Positions 45,682 through 56,313 are shown, counted from the first letter of the stretch. The stretch is DNA of 64,000 bases from Macrophomina tecta (GCA_024180945.1 JAKSGN010000005.1:2480001-2544000), one strand, 5' to 3'. Made by a program: numbers and translations. The notes: generated from the letters alone by a model not told the origin.

Positions 45682-47531
45682 CTCCACGAGCTCACCCTGT
45701 TCCGGCAGTATGTGCATTTATAATTGATATACCTTAATTATGGGCCATTGATGAGGATGGAAAGGGAGACGTGGTGCCGGGCATGTAGCAAAGTCTGCTG
45801 CCATACACATTGGAATCCCTCACCGTTCTACATGCATTGAAGCCATATCTTGAGCGGAAGATTAGCCACCTATTCGAAATGAACTTCGGTGGAGTTGCGT
45901 TGGCCTCTTCTGAAGGAAGCTGAATCCACATGGACGGCACAATACGCCGATGATTAGGAGAACGGTATCGAAATCGCGTAGGGCCCCTGCAATGGTTGAT
46001 GACCCCACAGCGGGCGGGAGGAAGCGGCCCCAGACTTCCGAGCATGCTGGGTCAACCGTCACAAACGCCCACCAAGCGCCCGCCCTCCTGGCCGTCATCT
46101 CCGCGTCTCGCATTCATCGGAACCTACGTCAAGATCCAGCAGCATCATCGATCGGCTTGCTACTCACGACCCTCGCGGGAGAGAAGGAACCGGTCTCATT
46201 GTGCCAACCTGCTCGCCGGGCCCGCGCGCTTGGAGTTCAGCGGTTCACTCGCTCCGCGCTCCCCCCAATTCTCGCGTCCTGTAGAAGCACTCATCCCGCC
46301 TTTGCCGTCTTTACTACCGTCTGCGTTTGACACCATACAGTCATATCCCCCAGTCATCCTGAGCTGGCTTTTGCGGATCTGATACGATGCGACGTGGTCC
46401 AAAATGCGATATTCCAAGCTGACGAGAGTACAGTCGCGTTGCGGAGTGCGACCGCTCGGTCATAGATAGCGCTGATAAGCACTACGATGGTTGCTTGGAT
46501 CTGCCGAGAAGCCATTGACGCTCACACTGAAAAGCTCAACGCATGACGAATCCCGAAATCGCGGCTGCTCAACGCCATCATCATCGCATCGTACCTTCCG
46601 TGGACTGCTGCTGCGAACACAGTCAGAGACACGGTAATAAAAGCATGCTGGTGAAATGGATACTAGCAACGCGGCATTGTTAGTCAAGATCTGGTGGCGT
46701 ATTTGATCTCTGTTGCATTGCCTTCTCCCTCTTGCTTCGTTTTCCTGCGAGCTCGTCCTCTCCCGCCGCGAAAAATCCCCGAAGTATTCCGAGAATTTGA
46801 ACGCGGGCGCAGCATAAATGGATCGAAGAGAGAGAAGCACCGATCAACATGAGCGGAGAGGAGTGCGTGACGGAGGTGGATGCTCTTGAAGGTCTGACGC
46901 TTCTGCGAAACCATATTCAACGTTGATCTGCCGACTTTGCCCGCTGAAAAGAGCCTCAAGACGGCAATGACGTCTGCCATGCCGCCGAACCGGATCGAAT
47001 AGCCTTCTGCCGATTTCCATGGGAGAATCATTGAACCCCGAGATCTCGCCGACCGAACGCGATATCAAGCTCGGATTCGGACTTGGGCCGAATATGGCAA
47101 GGCTTTGCTTGAGCACAGACGTCGCGACTAATGGTGCCGTCCTGATTACTCTAACATTTGAAGCCTCAAAATTACCAAGCAGCGCGCGACGGAGCTCCAC
47201 CCGTCAGCGTTTTTGGTGCTCCTGATTGGCTGCCGCGCTTTTTCATCTGGCCGGCAGTGGCGTCTACGTTCCTCCCTCGAAGCTTCCTCAGCCATGATCA
47301 CTATTCTTGTGTTTCTGTGCGCCATTCATCGACGTTGGCTTACGTTTCATGCCCACGTTTTCTATGTCCGATTGGGACAAGCAACCGACAAGCTTTGCCA
47401 CGTGTGTCTGCAAGGGCCGCTCCTGCGGCTCTTCGTGCTGGGGATGCTGAGTGAGCAGCAATGTCCGCGGTGTTGGTGCCGGACGTCAATCGCCTGAGCC
47501 ATGCTCCGCTGGAAAATCATGGAACCAGCAG

Positions 47532-47541
47532 CAGTATATAT
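47532..47541 (+). promoter_or_regulatory. TATA box of the Old Yellow Enzyme gene
   Basis: AGTATATATACC lies about 120 bp upstream of the ATG at 47657 in otherwise GC-rich DNA. Confidence 0.5.
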
Positions 47542-47656
47542 ACCACCTGCGCTCGACCGTCCACGAATGCTCTTACCGTTTTCATCCAAAACAAAGGTGT
47601 AATCCTTCACTGTCACTACTACTCGTTGCCTCATCATCTGCACCGCATTATCTACC

Positions 47657-48838
47657 ATGGCCGAGAACACCAAGCTATTCACCCCCCTCAAGGTGGGAAG
47701 CACCGAGCTTGACCACCGTGTCGTCATGGCGCCTCTGACTCGCTTCCGCGCAACGAACGAGCACGTTCCTACCGATACCATGAAGCAGTACTACGCTCAG
47801 CGTGCTGTCGTCCCCGGTACCTTGATCCTCACCGAGGCTACTTTCATCACCGAACGTGCTGGTGGCTACGCCAATATTCCCGGACTCTGGACTGAGGAGC
47901 AACTCGCCGGCTGGAAGAAGATCACCGACGCCGTTCACGCCAAGGGCAGCAAGATCTGGGTCCAGCTCTGGGCTCTGGGCCGGGCCGCCTGGCCCGACCC
48001 AGAGGGCTCCGGCGGTGCTGTCAAGAATGAGGAGTTTGACTTTAAGAACAACTTCGTCAGCGCCAGCGACGTGCCCATGGCTCCCGGTCTGCCGGCTCCC
48101 AGGCCGTTGACGGAGGAAGAGATCCACGGCTACATCAACGACTACGCCACCGCTGCAAGGAACGCGGTCGAAAGGGCCGGCTTCGATGGTGTCGAGATCC
48201 ACGGCGCCCACGGCTATCTCATCGATCAGTTCACCCAGGACGTCTCCAACAAGCGCACCGACCAATGGGGCGGCAGCATCGAGAACCGTTCCCGCTTCGC
48301 CCTCGAGGTCTCCAAGGCTGTCGTGCAGGCTGTCGGCGCCGAGCGCACCGGCATCCGCCTCAGTCCCTTCAGCAACTTCCAGGGCATGCGTATGGCTGAG
48401 GACAAGATCGTGCCGCAGTTCTCGTACCTAATCGCCGAGATCCGTAAGCTCCAGCTCTCCTACCTCCACCTCGTCGAGCCCCGTGTCGCCGGCGTCATTG
48501 ACCGCGACCCCAAGGGCGAGAACCTCCAGTTCGCCCTGCAGGCCTGGGGAAAGGACAAGCCTCTGCTTATTGCCGGAGGCTTCACTACCGAGAAGGCGAA
48601 GGAGGCCGTTGAAACTACGTACAAGGACTATGACGTCGCCATCGTCTTCGGCCGCAGGTTTATCTCCACGCCTGACCTGGTATATCGCGTGAAGAAGGGC
48701 CTCGAGCTCGCAGACTACGACAGGTTCACCTTCTACATCAACCAGAAGGCTGGCGACAAGTGCGAGCCAGGTTACATTGACTACCCGTACTCCGACGAGT
48801 ATATCAAGGAGTTTGGCAAGCCGGCGGAGGCTGTTTAA
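47657..48838 (+). CDS. Old Yellow Enzyme-type NADH:flavin oxidoreductase
   Basis: This is an FMN-dependent ene-reductase that reduces activated C=C bonds of enones using NAD(P)H. It is a single exon of 393 residues with its ATG at 47657. It has the full (beta/alpha)8 barrel signature: PLKVGSTELDHRVVMAPLTRFRA at the N-terminus (Thr28 near the flavin), WVQLWALGRAAWP, and the substrate-binding pair His182 and His185 in EIHGAHGYLIDQF, with Tyr187 as the likely proton donor. NKRTDQWGGSIENRSRF, AGGFTTEKAKEA and the FMN phosphate-binding VAIVFGRRFISTPDL follow. In classical yeast OYE the second His position is Asn; the His form is also known in the family. It is divergent from the amidohydrolase. 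Reduction of an enone intermediate is plausible but unproven. Confidence 0.93.
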   Translation: MAENTKLFTPLKVGSTELDHRVVMAPLTRFRATNEHVPTDTMKQYYAQRAVVPGTLILTEATFITERAGGYANIPGLWTEEQLAGWKKITDAVHAKGSKIWVQLWALGRAAWPDPEGSGGAVKNEEFDFKNNFVSASDVPMAPGLPAPRPLTEEEIHGYINDYATAARNAVERAGFDGVEIHGAHGYLIDQFTQDVSNKRTDQWGGSIENRSRFALEVSKAVVQAVGAERTGIRLSPFSNFQGMRMAEDKIVPQFSYLIAEIRKLQLSYLHLVEPRVAGVIDRDPKGENLQFALQAWGKDKPLLIAGGFTTEKAKEAVETTYKDYDVAIVFGRRFISTPDLVYRVKKGLELADYDRFTFYINQKAGDKCEPGYIDYPYSDEYIKEFGKPAEAV

Positions 48839-50070
48839 TTCACTTTTCTGCTATTTTTTTTTTTGTAGACTTAAGAAGATTCCCACGGTACAAAAAAAAT
48901 GGTGGAGTTTGGGTGTAGCGCTTATTTAATCCAATTTTCTCTTGATCAAGCCCAAAAAGCGCGACTTTTTATTGCCTGCGATCCGCAATATCCTTACGAA
49001 AAAGTCACAGCCTTCATTTACGGCGAGAGAGTCTCGATACAAGAGGCAACGCGGGCACAGATGGTATGCACGTAGGTCGAAAGAGATGGAGTATAGCTTT
49101 TCTGAAGTTTACTTGCAATGCAGTGAATTCTTATTAATGTGTGACTACAGAAACGCTAGTTAAACCCGTAAATCAAGGTTATGGAGCAGCCTTGAACCGC
49201 GAAGCATCCGATTTGCATTTTGTGTAACATCCTACCACGTAGGATATCAAATGCCAGGAATTAAGCAAATAAATCACTTATATAAGACTCGGGGGGAGCA
49301 GCCAATGAACAAACGTATATAAGGCACGCGGCAAGATCCAAGGAGTTGCGGTGGAAACACCGGGGCTCGTGCGCTTCAGCCTATTAGTAGCGCGAATGCA
49401 ATAGAACCCTCCCAGGAACGCGAACACTTTCTGCACATACATAAACTGATACTATGCGTGTGCGCATACTACGGGCCATGATATAGTCCCCCCCTTGCCT
49501 CTTTCAGCTTTTTCTCACCGGCAACACAGCCCCTGACCCGACCATAATTGAACTCAGCCCCAAGAGCCATTAACACTCCCCGTTGGTCTCCGGGTAAAGG
49601 ACAGGTTTTATTCAAGCTGCCCACCGGGAAAGCATTTCAAGAGAAGCATTTGCGGGATAATCCTGGATACTGGCGTGAAGTGATACACTTGCGGAGACAC
49701 AGTGACGGGGCGGTTCAAAGTTGATGCAAGATGCAAAACACAACGCGTAAAAATCACATATAAGGGCAACTCCACGTCGTGCGGGACTCAAGCTTCTCGG
49801 ACATCAGATGTGACACGTGTTTGAACTCAATGGTTATCTCTCAGAGGGCGTTCGGTGAAACTGCAGACTATCTAACAAGGGCCAAGAGCCACTATACTAC
49901 ATTTGGACATCCTCATTTGAACTATCTACTGCTACACGCATGTTCGCCTTCAAACAATACGTGGTCGGATGGGTGTATTCTCTAAGTAAGAGTAGAAATG
50001 AAAACATCCCTCCACTGGCCAATCTTCGGCCTGGTTGTCCCCCGGCGCCTAACCACGTATCGCATCTCCG
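48839..50070. other. Intergenic with the second solo-LTR-like element
   Basis: This stretch runs from the Old Yellow Enzyme stop to the doubtful small gene at 50071. It is rather AT-rich near 48850-49330 and contains the 139-bp element at 49818-49956. No ORF is supported. Confidence 0.45.
49818..49956. mobile_element. Solo-LTR-like element, copy B (139 bp)
   Basis: It has the same 139-bp length and the same 8-bp terminal inverted repeats (TGTTTGAA...TTCAAACA) as the copy at 29857. Flanks are ACACG on the left and ATACG on the right, a 5-bp duplication with a single C/T difference. Most differences between the copies are C/T or G/A transitions, as expected from RIP or CpG decay. Confidence 0.72.
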
Positions 50071-50496
50071 TCAAATTAGACGACTGTCCGCCTGATTATA
50101 ACGCCGAGTTTTTGCTCCTCTCGTACCCTCGATTGTTTGTTGGGACCGCACACCGCCTCGTTTGGAACTGAAACAGAGCCTTCCGTCCTTTCCGGTTTGC
50201 ATCCCAGTTCCCATGGGACGTCGCACTTACCCCGCCCCGGGTCTAGGACGCTCCATTTGAGCCAAGTTCCCATTTTGAGCGTCTCCCTGGAGAATAACAC
50301 GCCCACGCCGTCCATGGAGATTGACCGCTGCACCGAAAGAGGTAGGACTGTAAAACATTTCCTCGAAGCCATCATGGACACGCGTCACGACAGCTTCTCT
50401 ATCCGCCCCGGATAAGAAAATCACCCACTCCCTCTGGCTTAGCCCCTGCATCAACCCGCCTGCGCCGCCTCCCTTGCTGAGATCAGGGAGGGGCAT
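50071..50496 (-). CDS. Candidate small two-exon gene, unknown function
   Basis: The ATG at 50496 opens an exon that ends exactly at a consensus GTAAGT donor (50230). A TTTCAG acceptor gives exon 2 at 50167-50071; the joined frame is intact and encodes 120 residues. The N-terminus is Gly-rich (LSKGGGAGGL). The middle (VTRVHDGFEEMFYSPTSFGAAVNLHG) looks like folded protein, and the tail is basic. A CTATATTT lies about 25 bp upstream, followed by a CT-rich leader. No family is recognised. It may be a real small gene or a gene remnant. Confidence 0.35.
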
Positions 50497-51234
50497 TAGA
50501 CAGAGAAGATAAGACCAAATATAGGTGGCTGCGCATTAAGGACATGTCGGATGATATTTCCGCAGGTGTCGAGCCTAGCGAAGCGCTACGCCGGCGAGAT
50601 TCGTTCACAAAGCGGAGACTCCGAACGCCGCAATTGCTCAATGACAAGTTGAACTATATCGCCATCATATCTCTTGGACAATAAAGCCGAGATCCGCCCT
50701 TGGTCTTTAGGCATGTAGCGAAGGGGATAGTATAGGAACCGATTCGTGACTCGACATGTTTTATGGACATGAGAAAAACGATCGGGAAGCTTCGTCGCAA
50801 CCACACCTACTTATACCAATTTCCTTCGCAATACAAACCGTCCGCATGTTCAAAGCATCGGCATGTTGATTACACTGTGTCCATCGGGCTGATTACGCGC
50901 TTTCTCCTTTTTTGTTTCGGAGGCAGTAGAAACGCCGACGCGATTACTATGTACGTAGAGAGCGAAAGTGTCAATGCCGACTTTTCACTCTATAACCGTA
51001 TAGTAATCTTCCCGAATACTAGCCTGATCGTACGATTGTGGGGCTTCCATCGCGATAATATTGCGTCTTCCGAAGTGTTGCTCCGTCTCTCTATGAATCT
51101 CTATATAGGACACCCTGGGTTTCGCCGACTCTGAGTCTCCTCATCTGCTCAACAACATCTTCTGGCCACTTGAGAAGTTAGGGTTTCCCTTCACAAACTC
51201 GTTTCAAGTTCATCAAAACAAGACTCCTCCAAAC
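50497..51234. other. Intergenic, promoter of the tautomerase gene
   Basis: This is a 738-bp spacer. An AT-rich TCTATATAGG lies about 130 bp before the tautomerase ATG. No supported ORF is present. Confidence 0.4.
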
Positions 51235-51684
51235 ATGCCTCTCTGGATGATCTACCACCCCGCCGGCACCTTCGAGGACGACGCCTCAAAGGAAGCTCTC
51301 TCCAAAGACATCACCAAGTTCTACACCGACATCGAGCTCCCAAAATTCTACGTCGTCGTCAACTTTGTCAAGCTGAACCCCACCGACACGTGGATCGGCG
51401 GCCGCCCAAACACCGGGAATCCCTTCATCCGGTTCAAAATCGACCACATCGCCGTCCACATCCCCAATGCCGACGAGTACTACCACGGCACCACGGCCAA
51501 GATCGACGCCCTGCTCAAGCCGCACATCGCGGACAAGGGATACGACTGGGAATTCCACATCGACGAGACGGAGAGGAGGCTGTGGAAGGTCAATGGTTAC
51601 ATTCCGCCGCAGTACAAGAGCGAGGGCGAAAAGCTATGGTCGAAGGAGAACAAGCCCGTGCCGTATCCAGGAATGATTCAGTAA
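51235..51684 (+). CDS. Fungal 4-oxalocrotonate tautomerase-like (cis-CaaD-type) protein
   Basis: This small enzyme of the tautomerase superfamily uses its N-terminal Pro as catalytic base or acid after removal of the initiator Met. It is a single exon of 149 residues. The start MPLWMIYHPAGTFEDD exposes Pro at position 1 of the mature chain. The fold repeats beta-alpha-beta units, with LPKFYVVVNFVKL and PFIRFKIDHIAVHI as core strands, and ends KPVPYPGMIQ. Length and layout match the fungal putative oxalocrotonate tautomerase domain. It lies among the Old Yellow Enzyme and MDR reductases. Family members isomerise dienols or dehalogenate acrylates; the substrate here is unknown. Confidence 0.88.
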   Translation: MPLWMIYHPAGTFEDDASKEALSKDITKFYTDIELPKFYVVVNFVKLNPTDTWIGGRPNTGNPFIRFKIDHIAVHIPNADEYYHGTTAKIDALLKPHIADKGYDWEFHIDETERRLWKVNGYIPPQYKSEGEKLWSKENKPVPYPGMIQ

Positions 51685-52575
51685 TGACGTATTTAGCGAT
51701 GCGTCGGAGTAGTGCCGGCGCCACTTCGAGTTTGGGACGGATCTTTCATAACAGTTTAAAATCTCGCAGTTGTCGTCGACTTTTCAACAAAGTCTTATAA
51801 TAGAATTGAACTTCAGCGCGTTTGGCTTCTTAGGATTGTTGCTTGAATCTTCGTATTATTAGGAGTTGCAACGCACATTCGATCCCCTGTTGCGTTTGAG
51901 GCGGGCCTTTTTTTTTTTTTTTTTTTGAGGGGATCGATGGGATTAGTGATCGTGCAGGTGGCGGGATGCTCTCCGTCCGTGGGGATTTTTCCGAAGACTC
52001 TCGCATTCCCCTCTTCTTGCTTGTAACTGCTCATGTGCGCCTCATAGCATCTGCATACTATTTTCATGAGATACAAGATAACCTTAAAAGTTGCTGGGGG
52101 TTCCATGGTTGCAACATACTCTAGGCCTATTTATGCAACTAGTCGAAGAATAGCAAGGACGACAGCCAACTGCAATGGCTGGACAAAAAGTATCGGCTGT
52201 GTTTGTAATCAGTACTTTAGGATCCTGGCGTGAGACCATATTTGACGGGTTGAATGGCGGAATGGGCAAGCTTTCGTAGGAATAGGGGCGGCTCATCGTC
52301 GGGTAGTGGTCCGATAAGCAGACAGCCCGGCTATGTTCGAATAGGAAATAGAGTTGGCCATAACAGTGGAGCATTACTAGCTGTAGGGCCGAGGATATAG
52401 CGTGTATTTTCGCATGCCTGATTGTTTATCGGACGAACGTTGTCGAAAAGAAAGTCAGGGTCGTCAGGTTAAATAAGGCTGCACTGACGAGAACTCGAGT
52501 AGAGACAGCCAATGCCATTCAGCTGCCGAGCAAGCCCTTGATCTTGTATCTCTGCCGTTCCCCACACTTTGAATC
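51685..52575. other. Intergenic, no supported gene
   Basis: This 891-bp spacer between two plus-strand genes includes a poly-T run near 51910-51926. Small ORFs lack recognisable features. Confidence 0.45.
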
Positions 52576-53716
52576 ATGAAGGAAGCAATTGTGCACAGAG
52601 CCGAAAAGGTTTGCGCCAACTCCGATGATGCCATTGACGGGAGACTGATGGCAAGCAGGTGGAAATCATTGATTTCCCGATCCCAGCACCAGGGCCTGAT
52701 CAGGTGATCATTCGAGTTATGGCCAGTGGCTGCAATCCTAAAGACTGGTAGGGCAAGGGCACGGATCTGCTTCGCTGTCCGCTGACGCAATCTCCAGGAA
52801 AATGCCCGAAATGTTTACTCCTGGAATCAACTCAGGCGACGACATCGCGGGCATCGTTCACGCAACCGGGGCGAACGTGTACGAGTTCAAGCCAGGCGAC
52901 CGAGTGGCAGCTTTCCACGAGCTACAAGCGCCCGGCGGCAGCTTCGCAGAGTACGCCGTGGCTTGGCAGTACATGACGTCTCATATCCCCGATGGAGTCA
53001 GCTTCGAGGAAGCATCAACGACCCCTTTGGCCGCCCTTACGGCCGTCATGGGCAACTACGTGCACCTGGGCCTGCCTGAGCCGTGGAAGCCTGCTACCGA
53101 GAAGCTCCCATTCCTCGTGTACGGCGCAGCAACCGCAGTGGGCGCATTCGCGATCAAGCTGGCGCGGCTCTCCAACATCCACCCCATCATCGGAGTGGCA
53201 GGAAGAGGCATTCCGTTCGCGGAGTCGCTGATCGACAAATCAAAGGGCGACGTGATCCTCGACTACCGCAAAGGCAACGACGCGGTTGTCGCCGGCATCA
53301 GGGACGCGCTGCGCGCTTCCGGGGCTGCGCAGCTCTACCACGCGTTCGACGCCGTCGTCGAGAACGGAAGCCATACCAATGTCGTCGAGGTCCTCGCGCC
53401 CGAGAGCCGCGTCACGTATGTTCTCCCGCCGGAGCTCACTGCCCCGCCGGGCTTCCGCTATCCCGACACATACAAGGCTGCCGGGTTCACCAATGTCCAG
53501 GATGCGTACGGTGCGAATAAGCAGGAGGGATTCATCTACCTTCGGTGGATCTTCCGCATGATGATGGAGGGCAAGCTTACAGCGCATCCGCATGAGGTCA
53601 TCCCGGGTGGCCTGGCGGGTGTGGGCCAGGCGCTGCAGAATTTGAAAAGCGGGAAAGCAAGCGCAGTGAAGTACGTGTTTAGGGTCCCGGAGACGGAGGG
53701 CGCTGGGCAGGATTAA
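52576..53716 (+). CDS. Zinc-independent MDR oxidoreductase (quinone/enoyl reductase-like)
   Basis: This is an NAD(P)H-dependent medium-chain reductase of the type seen as trans-acting enoyl reductases and quinone oxidoreductases. I join exons 52576-52608, 52659-52747 and 52798-53716, with two 50-bp introns, giving 346 residues. The N-terminal GroES-like fold runs MKEAIVHRAEK-VEIIDFPIPAPGPDQVIIRVMASGCNPKDW across the junctions. SGDDIAGIVHATGANVYEFKPGDRVAAFH follows, then the Rossmann glycine motif YGAATAVGAFAIKLARL near 140 and the C-terminal IPGGLAGVGQALQNLKSGKASAVKYVF. The cysteine/histidine set for structural or catalytic zinc is absent. It is tail-to-tail with the next gene, 216 bp apart. 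The substrate is unknown. Confidence 0.9.
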
Positions 53717-53932
53717 GCAACCGCTGGGAGCCTCTTGGCTTCTCGGTACGAGATCATTCAGCAAGGTATGGGCTACTCTGTTGTCGGAGCATGCAAGGAG
53801 GCCTGCACTGGTGGCGTGAGAGAGTCTACGGTTGAGTCCCGATCGTGTTTTTCGCTTCACATTTCAGAAAGCAATGCTCATTCTTCGTTCAAACTATCAT
53901 CAACGCTGGGTACCAGCATTGCACATGAGCTC

Positions 53933-55143
53933 TTAGACTTTGATAACAACCTTTCCCACATGCTTTCCAGAGTAGAGGTAGTCGAACGCAGCCTTGGAGT
54001 CGTCAAATTCGAAGATGTGATCGATGAGAGGTTTCAAGGAGACTCCATGCTTCTCCAAGTGTTGGTTAAGGTCCTGGAAATCTTTCTTGGAACCCACGGC
54101 GATTCCCCTGCGTCCTGACTAAGCATCACATTGCCATGCAGAGAATGGAGAACTTACTGGATCTTGGCCGTCTTCCGGAGCAAGGAGAAGAAGAGATTGG
54201 GGTCAAGGCTTGTGGCAACTCCGCCAAGGAAGCCTACCAGAGAGATGACTCCCTTGTGACGCAATGACTCAAGGTCCTGCGGAAGAGAGGCAGGGCCAAT
54301 ATTGTTTACCACAATGTCCACGCCTTTCCCGCCCGTGATCCGGTTCACCTCTGCGGCAATGTCGGTGGTTGACTTGTAGTTGATCGTGCTGATGGAGCCT
54401 TCGGCTGACAATTTTTGGATGGAGCGCAGCTTCTCATCGGAAGAAGAGGTGATGATGGGGTGAATGCCGGCTGTGAGGCATATGAGCAGAGCAAACATGC
54501 TGACCCCACCGGTCCCTGCATACTGTAAGCGGACAAGCAGCAAAACAACGAAATGCGTGCTTGCCTTGGAGAAGGGCAGTGTTGCCCTTGTTCGCTGTTC
54601 TGGGCATGTCCAGAGCCGTCCAGGCGGTGACACCGGCGCAGGCTATGGTGGAACCCTGCGCAAGAGTCAGTATGACTCGGACGGTCAAGGCCGAGACGAA
54701 GCCGCACATACCTCTTCCCACGAGAGATGGCTCGGAAGCGGAACGAGATGGGTTTCTTCAAAGACAGCAAATTCGCGCAGCACTCCGTCCGTATCTCCGC
54801 CCAGCGCCACGGTCTTGTCTTTTTCCTCGCCGGTGATGCTCTCAAGATTGAAGATAGGTGAAACGTGGTCTCCCACTTTGAAAGCGTGCACACCAGATCC
54901 GACAGAGACCACTTCAGCAGCACAGTCTGAAGCAGCGATGCCCTTGTCTTCGACCTCGACAGGATATAAACCGTTCAGCATGGCGACATCCCTGAAATTT
55001 AGGGAGACTGCGTGAATGCGAATGAGGACCTCGTTGGCCTTGAGCTCGGCAGGGCCGTCTTCGACTACTTTTTCGAGGGCAAGCGGCAGGCCGCCCGCCT
55101 TTGCCGTCCGGCGGAAGGCGTGGTAGGATTTAGGCAGAGACAT
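53933..55143 (-). CDS. NAD(P)-dependent MDR alcohol dehydrogenase-like protein with a GC-AG intron
   Basis: This is a second medium-chain dehydrogenase/reductase, not closely alike the previous one. I join exons 55143-54712, 54655-54565, 54515-54158 and 54107-53933, giving 351 residues. Landmarks are ANEVLIRIHAVSLNFRDVAMLNG, GSGVHAFKVGDHVSP, GVTAWTALDM, the cofactor motif LLQGTGGVSMFALLI (about 175-190), and the C-terminal AFDYLYSGKHVGKVVIKV. Zinc-ligand cysteines of classical ADHs are not in place. Intron 2 (54516-54564) begins GCAAGC, not GT; only this junction restores the conserved QGTGGVS, so it is probably a genuine GC-AG intron. Intron 3 uses the last of several AGs. It faces the preceding MDR gene. 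Confidence 0.9.
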
Positions 55144-56313
55144 GACTCGCAGATGCAGCCACGGTGAGTTGGAAGTAGCTCAAAGAGGCAATCTGAGGTG
55201 TGCCATTGAGCCTGGGCGCAACTAAGTGTGATTTGGACAACTTTATATGCACCTCTACATGCGTCGTGACGTTTGCGACTGGAGCGCTCGAAGGATCACC
55301 TTGATATGTAAGCGGCGGACGAGAGACGGACAAAACGGGACTAAACTCGGTCAATTCGGATTGCGTCTTAGACAACGACACTATCGGGCAGAGCGGTCCT
55401 CACTCGACAGGCAGGTTTTAGGGTGCGTTTTGTGCACGGATTATAACGCCTTACTGATTCTAATGCAAGGGGTAGTTTTCTAACGACTCGTAACCACGGC
55501 TGGCGTATATTCTAATGAGCCTGGCCGGAAGGGATAAATGTTTTATGCGCTAGCGCGTACGCATCATAATCTCGTAATATTAGGGTAGCACTATAAGAGG
55601 CCGGTAAGGATAGCCATTACCTACGGCGGCCTATGCCGCACTAGTACTATAATCGTCTTACCCCGAAACGGCTCCGTTATTTAATGCGTACGTAATAACC
55701 CAATACTAGAGGATACTAATACTACTTAGTATTTTTTCTAATTCTTCTAACCTCTTAAGCGTTATTTATTGGTAACGCAATACTGTGCCTTAAGAGGCTA
55801 AGCCTATTAGACTCATTGTGTTACGTTAGAAATTACAAAACACCTTCCCTTTTCAGAATGTGCACAAAACGCACCCTTACATGCGCTCGAGTACACTATC
55901 TTGGCGAGCTCGTGGTGACTGGATCCAGGAGCAGGCCAGAGCACCTGTGTGCGCTCGACCAATCAGAACCCCCGCACGCCGCTCTTGCCCGACGAGAAGA
56001 CGTCGCCGCACAACCTTCGGTCCGCGCAGCCGAAAAGCACCGTCGAAGCAGCCCTCCACCTCATTCCGCCTGCTTTGGCACCTGTGCTGCCGCCGGCCTC
56101 AATCCATGGCTCTCTAGGTCTCGCCCAGGCGCCGCACTGCCGACCGCCCCGGCCTCAGGCCCCGGACTTTGGGTCTCGGCCCCAGGTCTCGGCCCTATTC
56201 GGCGCCACTGCTTTTTGTCTTTTTTGCGCCTCTCCTTGTCCCGCCCTCCAACTCTGCGCAAGATCCACCCTCTCTTTCCCTCCCTCGGTGCGCCAGGCAC
56301 GTCCTGAGGTCCG
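55144..56313. other. Intergenic with a 456-bp MITE
   Basis: This spacer between the MDR gene and the methyltransferase gene (divergent starts) contains the terminal-inverted-repeat element at 55421-55876. No ORF is supported. Confidence 0.5.
55421..55876. mobile_element. Tourist/Harbinger-like MITE
   Basis: Perfect 17-bp terminal inverted repeats, GGGTGCGTTTTGTGCAC at 55421-55437 and its complement at 55860-55876, enclose 456 bp. Both ends are flanked by TTA (55418-55420 and 55877-55879), the 3-bp target duplication of PIF/Harbinger elements, whose ends also typically start with GG. The interior is AT-rich compared with its flanks, encodes no transposase, and contains a nested hairpin (CCTCTTAAG at 55751 with CTTAAGAGG at 55789; GCGTTA with TAACGC inside). 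It therefore reads as a non-autonomous DNA element. Confidence 0.82.

Larger units (their letters stand above)
45503..47656. other. Long divergent intergenic region between amidohydrolase and Old Yellow Enzyme genes
   Basis: These 2.15 kb separate two divergent genes. They carry the regulatory site at 45670, a one-mismatch copy at 46092-46103 (CCGTCATCTCCG) and a TATA box near 47533. Only domain-free small ORFs are present. Confidence 0.5.
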
